41,888 nt of DNA. Origin: Phellopilus nigrolimitatus. Its lineage: Eukaryota; Basidiomycota; Agaricomycetes; Hymenochaetales; Hymenochaetaceae. The notes below the pieces were generated by a model that saw nothing but the letters and a program-made list of their open reading frames with translations, ran no database searches and had not been told where the DNA came from. This document shows, in pieces, positions 21,971 to 31,857 of this stretch (position 1 is the stretch's first letter; each line of letters opens with the position of its first letter). The stretch covers positions 1 through 41,888 of the forward strand of contig JAJOHG010000226.1 of assembly GCA_021029095.1 (NCBI GenBank), given 5' to 3'. Made by a program: the position numbers and the translations under genes.

Positions 21971-22739
21971 GGTTCTGCACAGGCTGCCGTGCTACTTATG
22001 CTTTCTGTCGCAATACATAAGCCGTACTCAATTCATTGTCAGCGCGCGATTGCAGCAAGAGTTCGGCATGTAGGACACCACGCGAGATTTCCAAAAGCAG
22101 TCGATAGCCCGAGCTGCAATCCAGAGGGACTTTTGTCATGGTTCGGCTAACTTTTGGAACTCTCGGCAGAATTTGGAATACTATCAATTCTACCATATTC
22201 GGTCCAAGTGACTGCAATCGCCCTTGACAAATAATTGAGAGGGGCTATAACTCCGTTCTCAAGTCACGATATCCTATCGAGCTCGGATGAGTAAGAGCTG
22301 GTAGGAGGGAAATGACTAAGATTCTCCGAGCTAGCGGGTTTGTCGTTGAAAAATCATTCATAATCCTGAGATAAATTATGAATCTGAACACAGCTGTGTG
22401 TGCTCGGCGAGAACGCGCAGGCGATAGTATTACTAGTGGATGATGAATGAGGATTAATAAAAATCAAATATCGGTAAGCGTATTGCTTTCTTGAATCACC
22501 GCCATCATCACGACCTCGGCACAAGTCAACATCGGCAAGGATAGTTTCGATTTTCTGCTGGTCTCGCTAGCACGATTGAAGGGAAATGAAAGAAGCATGG
22601 GAAATGAGCAATCGTGGTTGAACACAGATAGATGCGTGGTATACGAAAAATAACGCAATGCAAAACGGAGCGCGCATGTCTTCATGCAGGGAAGAATCCT
22701 CGCGAAAGCTTGCATGAGACGTCTATCCATCTCTGTGGA
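21971..22739. other. Quinone oxidoreductase upstream region
   Basis: No coding signal. Minus-strand frames at 21996-22217 and 22464-22730 lack protein-like texture. The stretch presumably holds the promoter of the oxidoreductase gene. Confidence 0.4.
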
Positions 22740-23265
22740 GATTTGTACAGTCGTCGTTCCCGACAGGTCACCTTGGGCACACCTGCTTTATGGACCTCCT
22801 TCCGGCTAGATGCACTTGAACTCCCTGCGGTCGCTGGGTCGAGTTCAACTGCGTGGCAGGCAGGAAACATCGGGCGGCCTTGTACTCTGCTATGGCTCTA
22901 CGTTTCGGAGGTCTGAAGTTCCCTTCTCTGAATCACATCTTCATCTTTGGCCTTCGCAATCACTATACGGCGACAAGGCAAGCGACTTCTTTTGCCACTG
23001 GGAAATTCCCAGGTTACACTGCATGCAGATAAATCTATGCGTTCCCAGACAGCGTGTTCCTTCGTCGGTTTATTTCGAACTTGTGTACGCCCTAGGTCTC
23101 GTCAGTTATGAACCACCGTTTGCTTTCCTGATGGGTGTCCCAGCGCTTCGAACTTCACGCTTGTGTTCGGGAAAAGGCGGTGGTAACTTTTTCGAAGCTT
23201 GGGACAAACTGGAGGCAACCAGGTCTTTGAGGCTCAGATCTCTTTACTTATTTATTTATTTTTTA
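22740..23265 (+). pseudogene. Decayed F-box/LRR-like relic
   Basis: Plus-strand pieces in different frames read like parts of an Agaricomycete F-box protein. These are SRQVTLGTPALWTSFRLDAL followed by a GRPCTLLWLY string at 22760-22905, an LRR-like segment LKFPSLNHIFIFG at about 22914-22952 in a second frame, and FFEAWDKLEATRSLRLRSLY at about 23190-23250. The W-x-x-(V/I)-A-L-x-T-P-x-L-W-x-S-F pattern is characteristic of these proteins just after the F-box, but its leading Trp is missing here. Frame changes and stops without plausible introns indicate decay. An intact F-box gene lies 0.6 kb to the right on the opposite strand. The assignment rests on motif resemblance only. Confidence 0.4.
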
Positions 23266-23868
23266 CAGCTCTTCAGCTATGCATATATATGCTGATGTCC
23301 CTAATTTCAAAAACTCTCCATCGTTTCGTGCATCTTGGAGGGCTGTTGGACGGTTTCGGTTTCTCTACTTGCAATGATCACCATTTCAAATAACTTGCTT
23401 GATATTATCACTGTAGTACTCTGACGAGGAGCAGTCATCGTTTTCATCTACGGCATACCCTCCTTCTTTCCTGGGCTCTAGCACTCTTCGCACGACTGCC
23501 CTCACGTCGAACCATGTCTTGGAGCGGACGACAAAAGATTTTGCTTAGACTATATGCTCGTCCTACGCGCCAAACGATTGCGATCTATTTGACAATAAAT
23601 TTGCGTAGACGTTGGAGGTTGCTCTCCGACAGTGCAAATCACAAAAGTTTCGCTTGCTTGGAATTGTAGAGAGGATGAGAATGAGTAAAACGACATACGC
23701 GACTTTTCTTGCGGAGGAAAAGGTCAAATTCTGTTGAACATCGGGTGCGTCGATGCAACGATCACAAAAGACTTTGCGATCATTATCAGCCTACTTCGGT
23801 GTTGGAAGCTTTATCCAGCACCTTAGAACTCCGTTGTAAAGGAGCAACAATGCCGTAAGCTATTTCTT
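23266..23868. other. Intergenic, 3' flank of the F-box gene
   Basis: A+T-rich sequence with no open frame worth calling; it includes a T/A-rich run (ttatttatttattttttac) near 23247-23266. Confidence 0.4.
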
Positions 23869-25614
23869 TTATATAAACAGGTCCCTGTACTTCATCAATT
23901 TGTCGAGCTGCCTAAGTTCCCCGGCACGGGGCCAAATCTCCAGTAGTCTCAGTTCCACCTTCTCGAGCGACCTCCCGTGCTGATCTCGGAACTTCACGAA
24001 GTCATTCAATCTGTGCCAGAAGGGTGTACCATGTCCGAAGCGCCCAATTCGCTCCGCCTTGAGCGTGAACACCGAAAGGCAGGGAAGTAGCAGGTCGTCT
24101 GCGTCCCAGTCCACGTCTGCTTCTCCGGCAGGAAACTCGTCGTCTGAGGCGAGGCGTGTAGAGAGCGCGGCCAGCAGTTCAAGCCCTGCAGTAAGGGCAT
24201 CGTCGATGTCGATGTATGTGAATACTATCCGCAGGACCCTCAGCTCCGGCATTCGAAAGAGCAGGTGGGACCACGCGCTTTCGCGGTCAACGGCGCGGAA
24301 CGCATTTTGATTGTATTCGAAAATGAATTCAGTCATATTTGACCAACCGGCCATATCAAAGGCATTGAGCAGATCCAGGTAAATCGGAGGGGGTTTATAT
24401 GCAACAGTGAAAGTGAGTACGTTATTTATCTTATTCAGCGCCGCTGAATCGGTAGGCGTTAAAACGCGATCCCCGGACATTATCAGGCCGTCGTTCTCCA
24501 GCTTGGCACTGATCATAAAGGACTCGGATTTGTGCGGGGAAGAAGGCAGGCGCATCACATCGGCCTCAGAGTAGCGATCATACTCCGTAACAATCACGAA
24601 CCAGGACACATTTTCAGGTAGACTGAGATAATCGAAGAAAAGTGCGCATTGGTGGGCCGTAATGTTTTTGACGACTATGGTAGCGAGGGAAGGCAACGCC
24701 AGTTTATCAACCGGAAGAACTTCATCACCGGGATAGACACCTTTCATGAAGTCAACCAGAATCAGGAACTCGAGCGCGGGGCAATGGCGCAAGGTCGCAA
24801 AGATCACCTCCACGCTGGATACTTCGTCTGAAAGTGTTGAAAGTGCGAGGTTGATATCCAGTAGAGTGAGGTTCGTTAATACCCAGGAATTCGACGGCAC
24901 GCAACATCCGAAAAGAACTAGCTGCTTGAGTGGTGGAGGGTTGAATGGCTCTGCACTTCCGCCTAGAGCCAGAGCGGATGCTGGTATCTCCACTGAGTTG
25001 ATCATGAGTTTGTTCAGTCGACCGTATGACCTTAAATCAAGTATTGTGAAAGGATCCAAATCAGGCCCGACAATCACTGCAAGTCTTTGAATACGGGGTG
25101 CGTGAGTCTGGATGAGACGCAGAACCTTTTCAGCATCCTGTCCCGGTGTCCAGTGAGGCGGGCGGATATCGACTTTGAGCAGCGCAACCTTTGAAAGTCG
25201 GAGAAGTTTTCTGACGGCTTCCAAGCCATACTTAGTTGAAATATCCGTCCACAGAGTCGAGGATGACAACGCGACATCATGCCAGTGTCGACAAACCAAT
25301 GTGACGGTGATCCAACGGTAGGGATTGTACTTTCCCGAGCCGCGGTCTTCTTTGAGTGCGAGAAAACATTTTGCGAGAAGTTCAGGTGGGAATGCGTCGA
25401 AGGGGTTTTGTGAGGAGGTGCACCCTACCTCGGCGCTTTCCTGAATCGCGTACTTTCGTGTCCACGGCGTAACGTTTATGTAAATTTGACTGTGAAAAAT
25501 GGTTATATGTATACTCCATGTAAACAGCAGAAAGAAGCATTCATACATTTTACTCGACGAATGAGCAGAGCTTTCAAGTCCAGTTCGTAATTGATTTTGG
25601 GCTAAGTCCGACAT
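23869..25614 (-). CDS. F-box protein of the Agaricomycete type, 581 aa
   Basis: Probable substrate-recognition subunit of an SCF ubiquitin ligase. One long frame from the ATG at 25614 (MSDLAQNQLRTG) to the TAG-side end at 23869. The F-box lies at about residues 70-120 (NPFDAFPPELLAKCFLALKE, ITVTLVCRHWHDVALSSSTL, WTDIS), and the rest is a degenerate LRR-like repeat fold (LKQLVLFGCCV, LTNLTLLDINLAL, ELRVLRIVFTYID). The frame continues upstream to 25746 but with a TTG, so 25614 is preferred. A 57-nt segment just after SSSK (gtatga donor, ttttcacag acceptor, about 25545-25489) would make a normal intron; because 57 is a multiple of three, both spliced (562 aa) and unspliced forms are open. This family is much expanded in mushrooms; the substrate is unknown. 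Confidence 0.85.
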   Translation of the reverse strand: MSDLAQNQLRTGLESSAHSSSKMYECFFLLFTWSIHITIFHSQIYINVTPWTRKYAIQESAEVGCTSSQNPFDAFPPELLAKCFLALKEDRGSGKYNPYRWITVTLVCRHWHDVALSSSTLWTDISTKYGLEAVRKLLRLSKVALLKVDIRPPHWTPGQDAEKVLRLIQTHAPRIQRLAVIVGPDLDPFTILDLRSYGRLNKLMINSVEIPASALALGGSAEPFNPPPLKQLVLFGCCVPSNSWVLTNLTLLDINLALSTLSDEVSSVEVIFATLRHCPALEFLILVDFMKGVYPGDEVLPVDKLALPSLATIVVKNITAHQCALFFDYLSLPENVSWFVIVTEYDRYSEADVMRLPSSPHKSESFMISAKLENDGLIMSGDRVLTPTDSAALNKINNVLTFTVAYKPPPIYLDLLNAFDMAGWSNMTEFIFEYNQNAFRAVDRESAWSHLLFRMPELRVLRIVFTYIDIDDALTAGLELLAALSTRLASDDEFPAGEADVDWDADDLLLPCLSVFTLKAERIGRFGHGTPFWHRLNDFVKFRDQHGRSLEKVELRLLEIWPRAGELRQLDKLMKYRDLFI

Positions 25615-26089
25615 CCGGCGCACTGCAACGGTAGACACAGGATGTGTATGGGATCCAGATGTTGTGGTGGAGTTTTGCGAGACAATGCTCGGACGCGGCA
25701 GCAGCCACACAACACGTGACACGAAGCGTGATGACAAATGGTTCAAAGGGGTTAAAATGCCAAATGTGAACCAGCTATAACATAAAATATCGCTAAGATC
25801 TGAGGGTCGAAACGGTCTTGGCCGATTCTAGCAAAGGTGAACAAACTTACAACCTGAAATACTTACAGGTTGATTTATGTAATAAACTACGGACCGGCCG
25901 AAAAGGAAGGCGCGCCAGAACACTGCTCGTGTGTGATAAACAAAACTCGACTCGAAAAACCTCAAAATGACTGTGGATCTTCTTGACCCCGTCCACGACT
26001 TTTTATGTAAACCCACCTTATAGGTCAAGCTGATCCGAGAGTCAAAAGCCCACAAAAGATTTCGTGGATTTTATTCTGAACTGTAAAGT
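25615..26089. other. Divergent promoter region
   Basis: A 475-bp spacer between the F-box gene (-) and the NR2C2AP-like gene (+), A+T-rich, with no coding signal beyond a weak minus-strand frame at 25828-26055. Confidence 0.45.
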
Positions 26090-26709
26090 ATGCCGACCGA
26101 TGCTAGTATATCTACGACTACAGCACTCGAGCCATTGGTCGACAAATCGTCGCGCATAAAGTACGACCCATCCCTACTCCCGGCTTTTTTTCAGCTCGCT
26201 TAATCTCATCGTCGTCTTCCCCGCCAGAGTCAGCTCGTCGCTGGACAGATCCGCGGGCAAGAAGCACCTCACGGACGGCAGCCCCGAGACGTGCTGGACG
26301 TCGCAGCAGGTGTGTTTTCGAACCCCGAATAGCCGTGCTCGTCGAGTCTAACTACGGGTCTCAACGCTGGCAAAAGGGTCTCCCGCAGTTTATTCAGATC
26401 ACATTCGACCGCCCAGTCGTCCCCAGAGTCGTCCACATCACCTTCCAAGGCGGGTTCGTCGGCAAGCGCTGCGCGCTGAGCGTCGTCCCTGCCGCAAACT
26501 CCGAGGATGAGGGCGAGACACCAGCGACGGCGAAGATGTCGCACCTGACGGTGATCTACCCCGAGGACGTCAACCGCAGGCAGACGTTCGAGCTCCCCGA
26601 GACCAGCCCCGTCGCACAGCTGAAGATCGTCTTCGAAGAGAGCTCGGATTTCTTCGGGCGCATCACTATCTACGATCTGCAGGTCACCGGCCTCCCCAGC
26701 GGCGCGTAG
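26090..26709 (+). CDS. NR2C2AP: NR2C2AP-like (nuclear receptor 2C2-associated) protein, 161 aa
   Basis: Homologue of the small conserved beta-sandwich (discoidin-like) protein first described as an associate of an animal nuclear receptor; fungi lack that receptor, so its role here is unknown. Exons 26090-26160, 26228-26309 and 26377-26709 (486 nt) join over two 67-nt introns, the second with a perfect ctaac branch site. Family hallmarks in order are VSSSLDRSAGKKHLTDGSPE, TCWTSQQGLPQFIQITFDRP, HITFQGGFVGKRC, VIYPEDVNRRQTFELPE and ESSDFFGRITIYDLQVTGLP. The length matches the family. The gene runs tail-to-tail into a membrane-protein gene only 61 bp away. Confidence 0.9.
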
Positions 26710-26770
26710 CGGACGCGCCGCGCGAAAGAATTGCACAACGAATTACGTTACGTAGTACTACAAACAATGC

Positions 26771-27904
26771 TCAGCGCCGCTTTCTGCGCATGCCCTCCTC
26801 TAAGCTGATCGGCGGCAGCGGGAGCGCGGGGTCGAACTGCAGCGCGGGGACCCGCCGCATGCTGGCCACCATCCGCTCCTTCCCCCGCCGCCAGGTCTCC
26901 ACCCACTCGCCGTCGCCCTTCTCCATGTCCGCGTGCCCGCCCCCTGGAGCACGGACATAGATCTCCTCCCACAGGTCTTCACCGTGCCCGCCTTGGTCAC
27001 CGTAGTGCGACTTGGGCGACAAGCTCGCGCTCTCGAGGTCGCGCGGCCGCGCGGCGCTCGTGCCTCTCCGAGAGATGTTCGCCGCCGCGCCCTTGCGCTC
27101 AGACTCGCAGGGAGGCGCGTGTTCGCTGGAAGTGAGGCTGCGCATTGCGCCGCCGCGCGTGTAGGCGAAGACGGAGAGCAGCACGAGGAGCACGACGACC
27201 ACCGCGCCGGCGGTGACCCCAGCGACCAGCGGCACCCTCCCGGCGGACGCCGCACTCGCGCCGCCGAGCTCCGCAACGGTCCCGCCAGAAGCGCCCGCGC
27301 CGCCAGTCGGGGCGACGCGCGGGGCGCCGGACGACGCCGCCGTCGTCGTGGGCGCCCCGCCGAACGTGTAGAAGGGCGTGAACGCTGCGGAGCCCGAGGA
27401 CATCGTGAGGGTGGTCGTGATCCAGGTGTTGTGCAGGACAGAAGAAGCGCTGGGGTCGCGGCTGGCCACTGCCATGCGCGTCTGCGGGCCGCCGCCCTTT
27501 CGCGCGCCCGAGCGCAGGTCGTCCCTGGCGGTCGTTCCCGTGTGCACGTTGCCTGCCGCCGACGTGCCGTGGATGGCGTTCGTCGGCTTAGCTGGGGATG
27601 CTTTGGGAAGGGAGGGCGAGGGCGAGGGCAAGGCGGATGCGGATGCGGATGCGGACGCTGGGCCCGACGGCTGAGGCCTGGCACTTCCTGAGGCTGGAAA
27701 CGCCTGCGTTCGCAACGCCGCGCCGCCCTTCGTCCATGCGTGCGACGCTGAGCTCTTCACATCGACGGGCGCGCGGCTGCTGCGGCCATTGTCGTCGGCG
27801 CCAGGGGGCTGGGGAACCGCCGCCGCCATCACCGCCTGCGCCGCCCTCTCCTGCAGCGTCAGCCGGCCGCTTTCCATGACGTGCAGGTGCGTGTTCCAGA
27901 GCAT
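26771..27904 (-). CDS. Single-pass membrane protein with Ser/Ala-rich ectodomain, 377 aa
   Basis: Uninterrupted frame from ATG 27904 (MLWNTHLHVMESGRL) to TGA at 26771-26773. Residues 1-223 are rich in Ala, Ser, Thr and Pro, with SASASASALPSPSPSLP at about 84-100 and a Thr-rich juxtamembrane region suited to O-mannosylation. One transmembrane helix lies at about 224-247 (VPLVAGVTAGAVVVVLLVLL). The tail of about 130 residues is charged and ends EEGMRRKRR. This Ser/Thr-rich ectodomain plus single helix plus cytosolic tail resembles fungal wall-stress sensors of the Wsc/Mid2 kind, but no WSC or other named domain and no N-terminal signal peptide is seen. A 5' exon carrying the signal peptide may be missing. 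Function is unassigned. Confidence 0.65.
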   Translation of the reverse strand: MLWNTHLHVMESGRLTLQERAAQAVMAAAVPQPPGADDNGRSSRAPVDVKSSASHAWTKGGAALRTQAFPASGSARPQPSGPASASASASALPSPSPSLPKASPAKPTNAIHGTSAAGNVHTGTTARDDLRSGARKGGGPQTRMAVASRDPSASSVLHNTWITTTLTMSSGSAAFTPFYTFGGAPTTTAASSGAPRVAPTGGAGASGGTVAELGGASAASAGRVPLVAGVTAGAVVVVLLVLLSVFAYTRGGAMRSLTSSEHAPPCESERKGAAANISRRGTSAARPRDLESASLSPKSHYGDQGGHGEDLWEEIYVRAPGGGHADMEKGDGEWVETWRRGKERMVASMRRVPALQFDPALPLPPISLEEGMRRKRR

Positions 27905-28640
27905 GGTGTAGGGAGCCGGCTGCGGAGCGGCGGGTCCTCCTCTCTAGTTGTTTAGCGTGCCGCGCACAGACACTGCCGGGGGTGATTGGGAAGACGTGGA
28001 AGGGTCGGCAGGCTCAGCCTGCTTGGGTGGCGAAACGAACGAGGGGACGGGGGCAAGGAGCGGGAGGTCGAGATGCGGGTGCGGAACGGCCGGCGCTCGC
28101 GCTTTGTGGATTGGGAGAGAGGACGGGGGAGGGGAGGGGGGACATGTCTGGGCGGGCTGGGCTGGGCTATGGGCGGGTTGGAGCGCGTCTGGCGGTTTGG
28201 GTTCAGGCTGGCTTAAATCGAGCTGGTGGCTGGTGCTGGGGACTCGGCGCCGCCGTGCGGCCCGGACGGGCGTCCCGTAGGCGGGGGCGCGTAGCCGCAG
28301 GCGCCGGATTCCGCGGGGGTTTTTTTTTGCGTTGTGGGGGAGTGAGCTGTGGACTGTGGGGTGCGCGATACACGTCGGGGAGTGGGAGTGGTCGCGATGC
28401 GCTGGCGCGCATAGCGCCATATGGATATATGATCGGTCGGGCGGTCGGGCGGGCGGTCGCAACGTTTCTACGCAAGTAAGTGGAATCGCCAGCGGACGCA
28501 CGCCGTGGCGGCCTTGTATTCGTTATACGAGGTCCCCATATGCGCGTCTCCGCCGGACTGCAGCGACGTGCGTGATTTGAATGCAGGCCGTTTGTGTTAT
28601 TTGAGTACTGTCTGTTTATGAGAAGAGAAACTGCCGGGTG

Positions 28641-28662
28641 CGATGCGATGCGATGCGATGCG
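28641..28662. repeat. Microsatellite (GATGC)n
   Basis: Four tandem gatgc units, followed within 40 bp by a (ggct)n run at 28693-28711. Confidence 0.8.
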
Positions 28663-30188
28663 TATTAATGCGCCCGCTCCAGGGACGCGTTGCGGCTGGC
28701 TGGCTGGCTGGTACCTTTTTCTTTTTGCGGGTTGAGACTTCGTTGTCGCAGAACTTTACAGTCGCCGGTCCTTGAGGCACCACTTTTTGCTTCCACAACA
28801 ACTAAGGATCCGTCTCGGGGATATTTTTTGCATGAAATTGAACTGAGTGTTCCTGTTCCTGGTTTTTATTTATTTATTTCGGAAAATTCGTTTTTTGTAC
28901 TTTGTTACAGAAAATACCAGCCTTTTGTTTTTTTTGACCAAAAAAAAAAAAAGCGAGCCTGCCTAGCAATCGCGAATGATAGCAGGAGCATTGGAGACTG
29001 AAGAACGATTGAGAAAAAGACGAGCGAGAACTGACTTGCATGAAAATTGAAATGATTTTGTCCTTCAAACCCCAGTCACGTGACGCATCGGCATCGACGC
29101 GGTCCTCTTTTGAGTTTATTTCTTGGTCGAAGCGCTTTCATTCTGAAATAAAATTGAAAAGTGCTGATTGCACCTTCTTCGCTCTTGGTTCCAGCGAAGA
29201 ATTGTCCCGGTTGTGATGCCTGATAATACTAGGAAGAACGCTGAAATTAACCCCCGTGAGAAAGGAGGGTGTCTCGGTGAGCACCGAATTTCGGGCTCAT
29301 AATCAAGTACATGTATATTATACAGTTGACTCTGTCTCATAAATTAATACGGTACATACATCCTGGAAGAAACGGAGTCGGTTCCACAGCTTCGTATTTA
29401 TTAGTAGCTCATATTCGTTAATAGCTTATTCATCATGAGACAGTCAACTGTAGCGCTTTCCCTTGGAATGTTGCATGCATGTCGCAGAGCGAACAGATAA
29501 AAATGTCGGATATTTTCTTCTGTCGAGGAGATCGGACAAGGGACGGTTCAGGCTGTGCGATCAAGATGTGGCGTCTGAAGGAAAGAAGGGAGGAAATGTA
29601 TTGCGGACTGTATGGACGCATTTTGATGAATACAAGGTGCCCGAGTAGGGAGCCGACACGAGATTACGGGGCTGGGGACTAAGAAACGCTGTAGCTGCTC
29701 GACGGGAGATGAGAAAGAAGAGACGTCGAAAGAGAACAGCGGCCGAGCCAAGACGACCCGGGGACGAGTTGGAGACGGGGGGCGGTTGCGACAGAGACAG
29801 AAGGCGCCGGCGCGTCTGGCGTTCCTGGGGCCAACAACAGGCTGCGGGGGCACTTCCTTCACGGACGGGAGAAGCGGTCGAGGACGTGATACCGGCGATC
29901 GCCTTTTAATGTCGCTCGGGGCGGCGCGTCTTCGGGGGCTTCGTCTTCCCGGCGCCGCTCGACATAACGAATGCGCACACGTCGCACGTCGCCGAGTTCC
30001 CAGGCGGATGGGACGACAGCCGGCCGGGCTCCGAGCGTCGCGTCTCCACTGTCTCCACTGGGGGAAGACGAAAGGGCGTTGCTGTGCTGGGGAGGGGACC
30101 TCCGGCCGCTCTATCGTCGCCGATCGGGACGCGCAGTGCCAGCGGATGGACAGAGGGAGACGAGAATAGGGCGCGGGGGGGATAGTGC

Positions 30189-30208
30189 GCAGCAGCAGCA
30201 GCAGCAGC
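30189..30208. repeat. Microsatellite (GCA)n
   Basis: Six to seven perfect gca/agc units in noncoding DNA. Confidence 0.8.
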
Positions 30209-30530
30209 CGAGGCAGGTGATAACGGGCACTGGCTGTGCGCTCGAGGGAGAGTCACAGAACAATCGCGTGATCCTTCGATTGATGGCTCTTCAAGAGATA
30301 CGGGCTGATAGAAGCGGGCTGCCTTCTTTTCATTTCATTTAGAGCTACGGCTTGTCAATCATCAGTCCCATCCGACCAATGCACATCCCACAGCATGTGC
30401 CCCTTCCAATTACGGTCGTCGTCGTCCTAATGAATCATCATATGTATCGCTCGATCGCTGGATCCGTCCACTTTCTGCCAATGTGAAATGTGCACAATGC
30501 GAAATGAATCGTGCTGTCTGACTCAGTCTG

Positions 30531-30551
30531 AGCGCGCGCGCGCGCGCGCGC
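30531..30551. repeat. Microsatellite (CG)n
   Basis: About ten alternating gc units, a potential Z-DNA-forming stretch upstream of the transcription-factor gene. Confidence 0.8.
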
Positions 30552-31857
30552 AGCGCTGCGTTTGCAACGCAAGATCTGCCCCCAGAAAATGCCCCGAATT
30601 CGCGAAAAACTCGCAAAAAATCGCGGCTGCGCGCCGTGCATTTCTCTGCAATTATGCAAAGAAAGAACGGGCGGGGACGACCAGGCAGCGAGGGAGGGAG
30701 GGCACGGGGGAGGACGAGGCACCTGCGCCGAGTCGACCGAGATTGGAAGGCGCACATGGCGATCGTTTATAGCAAGTGTGGCTGCCTCTGTCTCACTCTC
30801 ACTGCACCCTCGCCCGCGATCCTCGATTGCCAGCGCAACGCGACGCTCTCCGCCTGCACTCTCTCCCGCAGCTGCGTCTCTAACGACTCCTCTTACGAAC
30901 TCGCACGACGCCCTTCCTTTGCTGCCCTTAAAGCGACCCACTTTGCCCCGCCGTCCACGCAGTGAGTACTCCTACTACTGCCATACAGTCCACCTCCCAG
31001 ATCCCGCATCGTCCCCCATCCTGGCCCGCTATTATCACCGCGTCAATCGCTTATCCCAATCGTTCCTTGGCTCCTTTGTCGCTCTCCTTTCCGCCCTAAG
31101 AACGACCGGGACGCAGCTGACTCGAGTGCACACAGAGCTACGACCCACCCCTCCCTCGTTGTGCCCTCCACCCCGGGTCGCATGAGCGCGCACGCCGCTC
31201 CTTGCTCGCCGCAAACAGTGCGCTTTTATCGTCCTCTCCTCTTCCGCCGTTAGCGCCCCGAGAGGCACACTCTCTGGCGAAATCGCAAATCACACTTCCG
31301 CACCTCGCCGTCCTACCCGTCCCAGAAAGTGTCCCTCTCCGTATGTCTCATGTGTTATCGCTCGTTTCCTGCTTTTGAATAGGCGCTGACATACGCCGAC
31401 ACTGCTTGTTTCTCGTCCTGCCCCGCGCGCGTGATCGTCATTCCGCTGACTCGCCGCCCGCCCCGATCGATGACTTACTCGCTGGATCGCTTTTGTCTCA
31501 CTGCTGCGCCAGTTTACTCAGACCACTCCATCCTGACCGAGCACATTTCAATGGATCAGACCCTGCTCCTCTCTCCCTCGTCCCCTCTCGCCTTCAGAAT
31601 ACCAGACCTACACTCGCAGGCCTCCCTACACAGTCCGCCAACCTCTCCGCTTATGCTCTCACCGCTCTCACCCCTCCCCTCCCCTCGACACTTCCGCACC
31701 TCGCCCCGCTCGCACCCCCCACTCCCAACTCGGCGCCTACACCTCCTTCCTCGCGCACCCCGCCGCAGGCATCCTGTCCGCCGGGCCCGGCTCCGCGACC
31801 AGCAGCGAAGAGTCGCGCTCGCCGCTCGAGAACCCGCTCGACGCCGAGTTCGACAGC

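Larger units (their letters stand above)
27905..31857. other. Long region without a supported gene
   Basis: About 4 kb upstream of the membrane-protein gene (-) and of the C2H2 factor (+). 27,905-28,520 and 29,700-31,850 are G+C-rich and open in several frames on both strands, but no frame shows domains or consistent splicing. 28,850-29,450 is A+T-rich. Four simple repeats are noted separately. The part from about 30,900 on is pyrimidine-rich with good donors (for example gtgagt at 30963) and probably represents the leader and possibly a 5' UTR intron of the transcription-factor gene. In 31,470-31,857 all three plus frames are open; frame-matched residues just before 31858 (SRSPLENPLDAEFDS) look coding. 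Confidence 0.4.

Noticed and set aside
27944..28501. Minus-strand 185-codon Pro-rich frame upstream of the membrane-protein gene
   Set aside because: Ends in a stop before the next ATG and no splice joins it in frame; likely leader or promoter DNA of biased composition.
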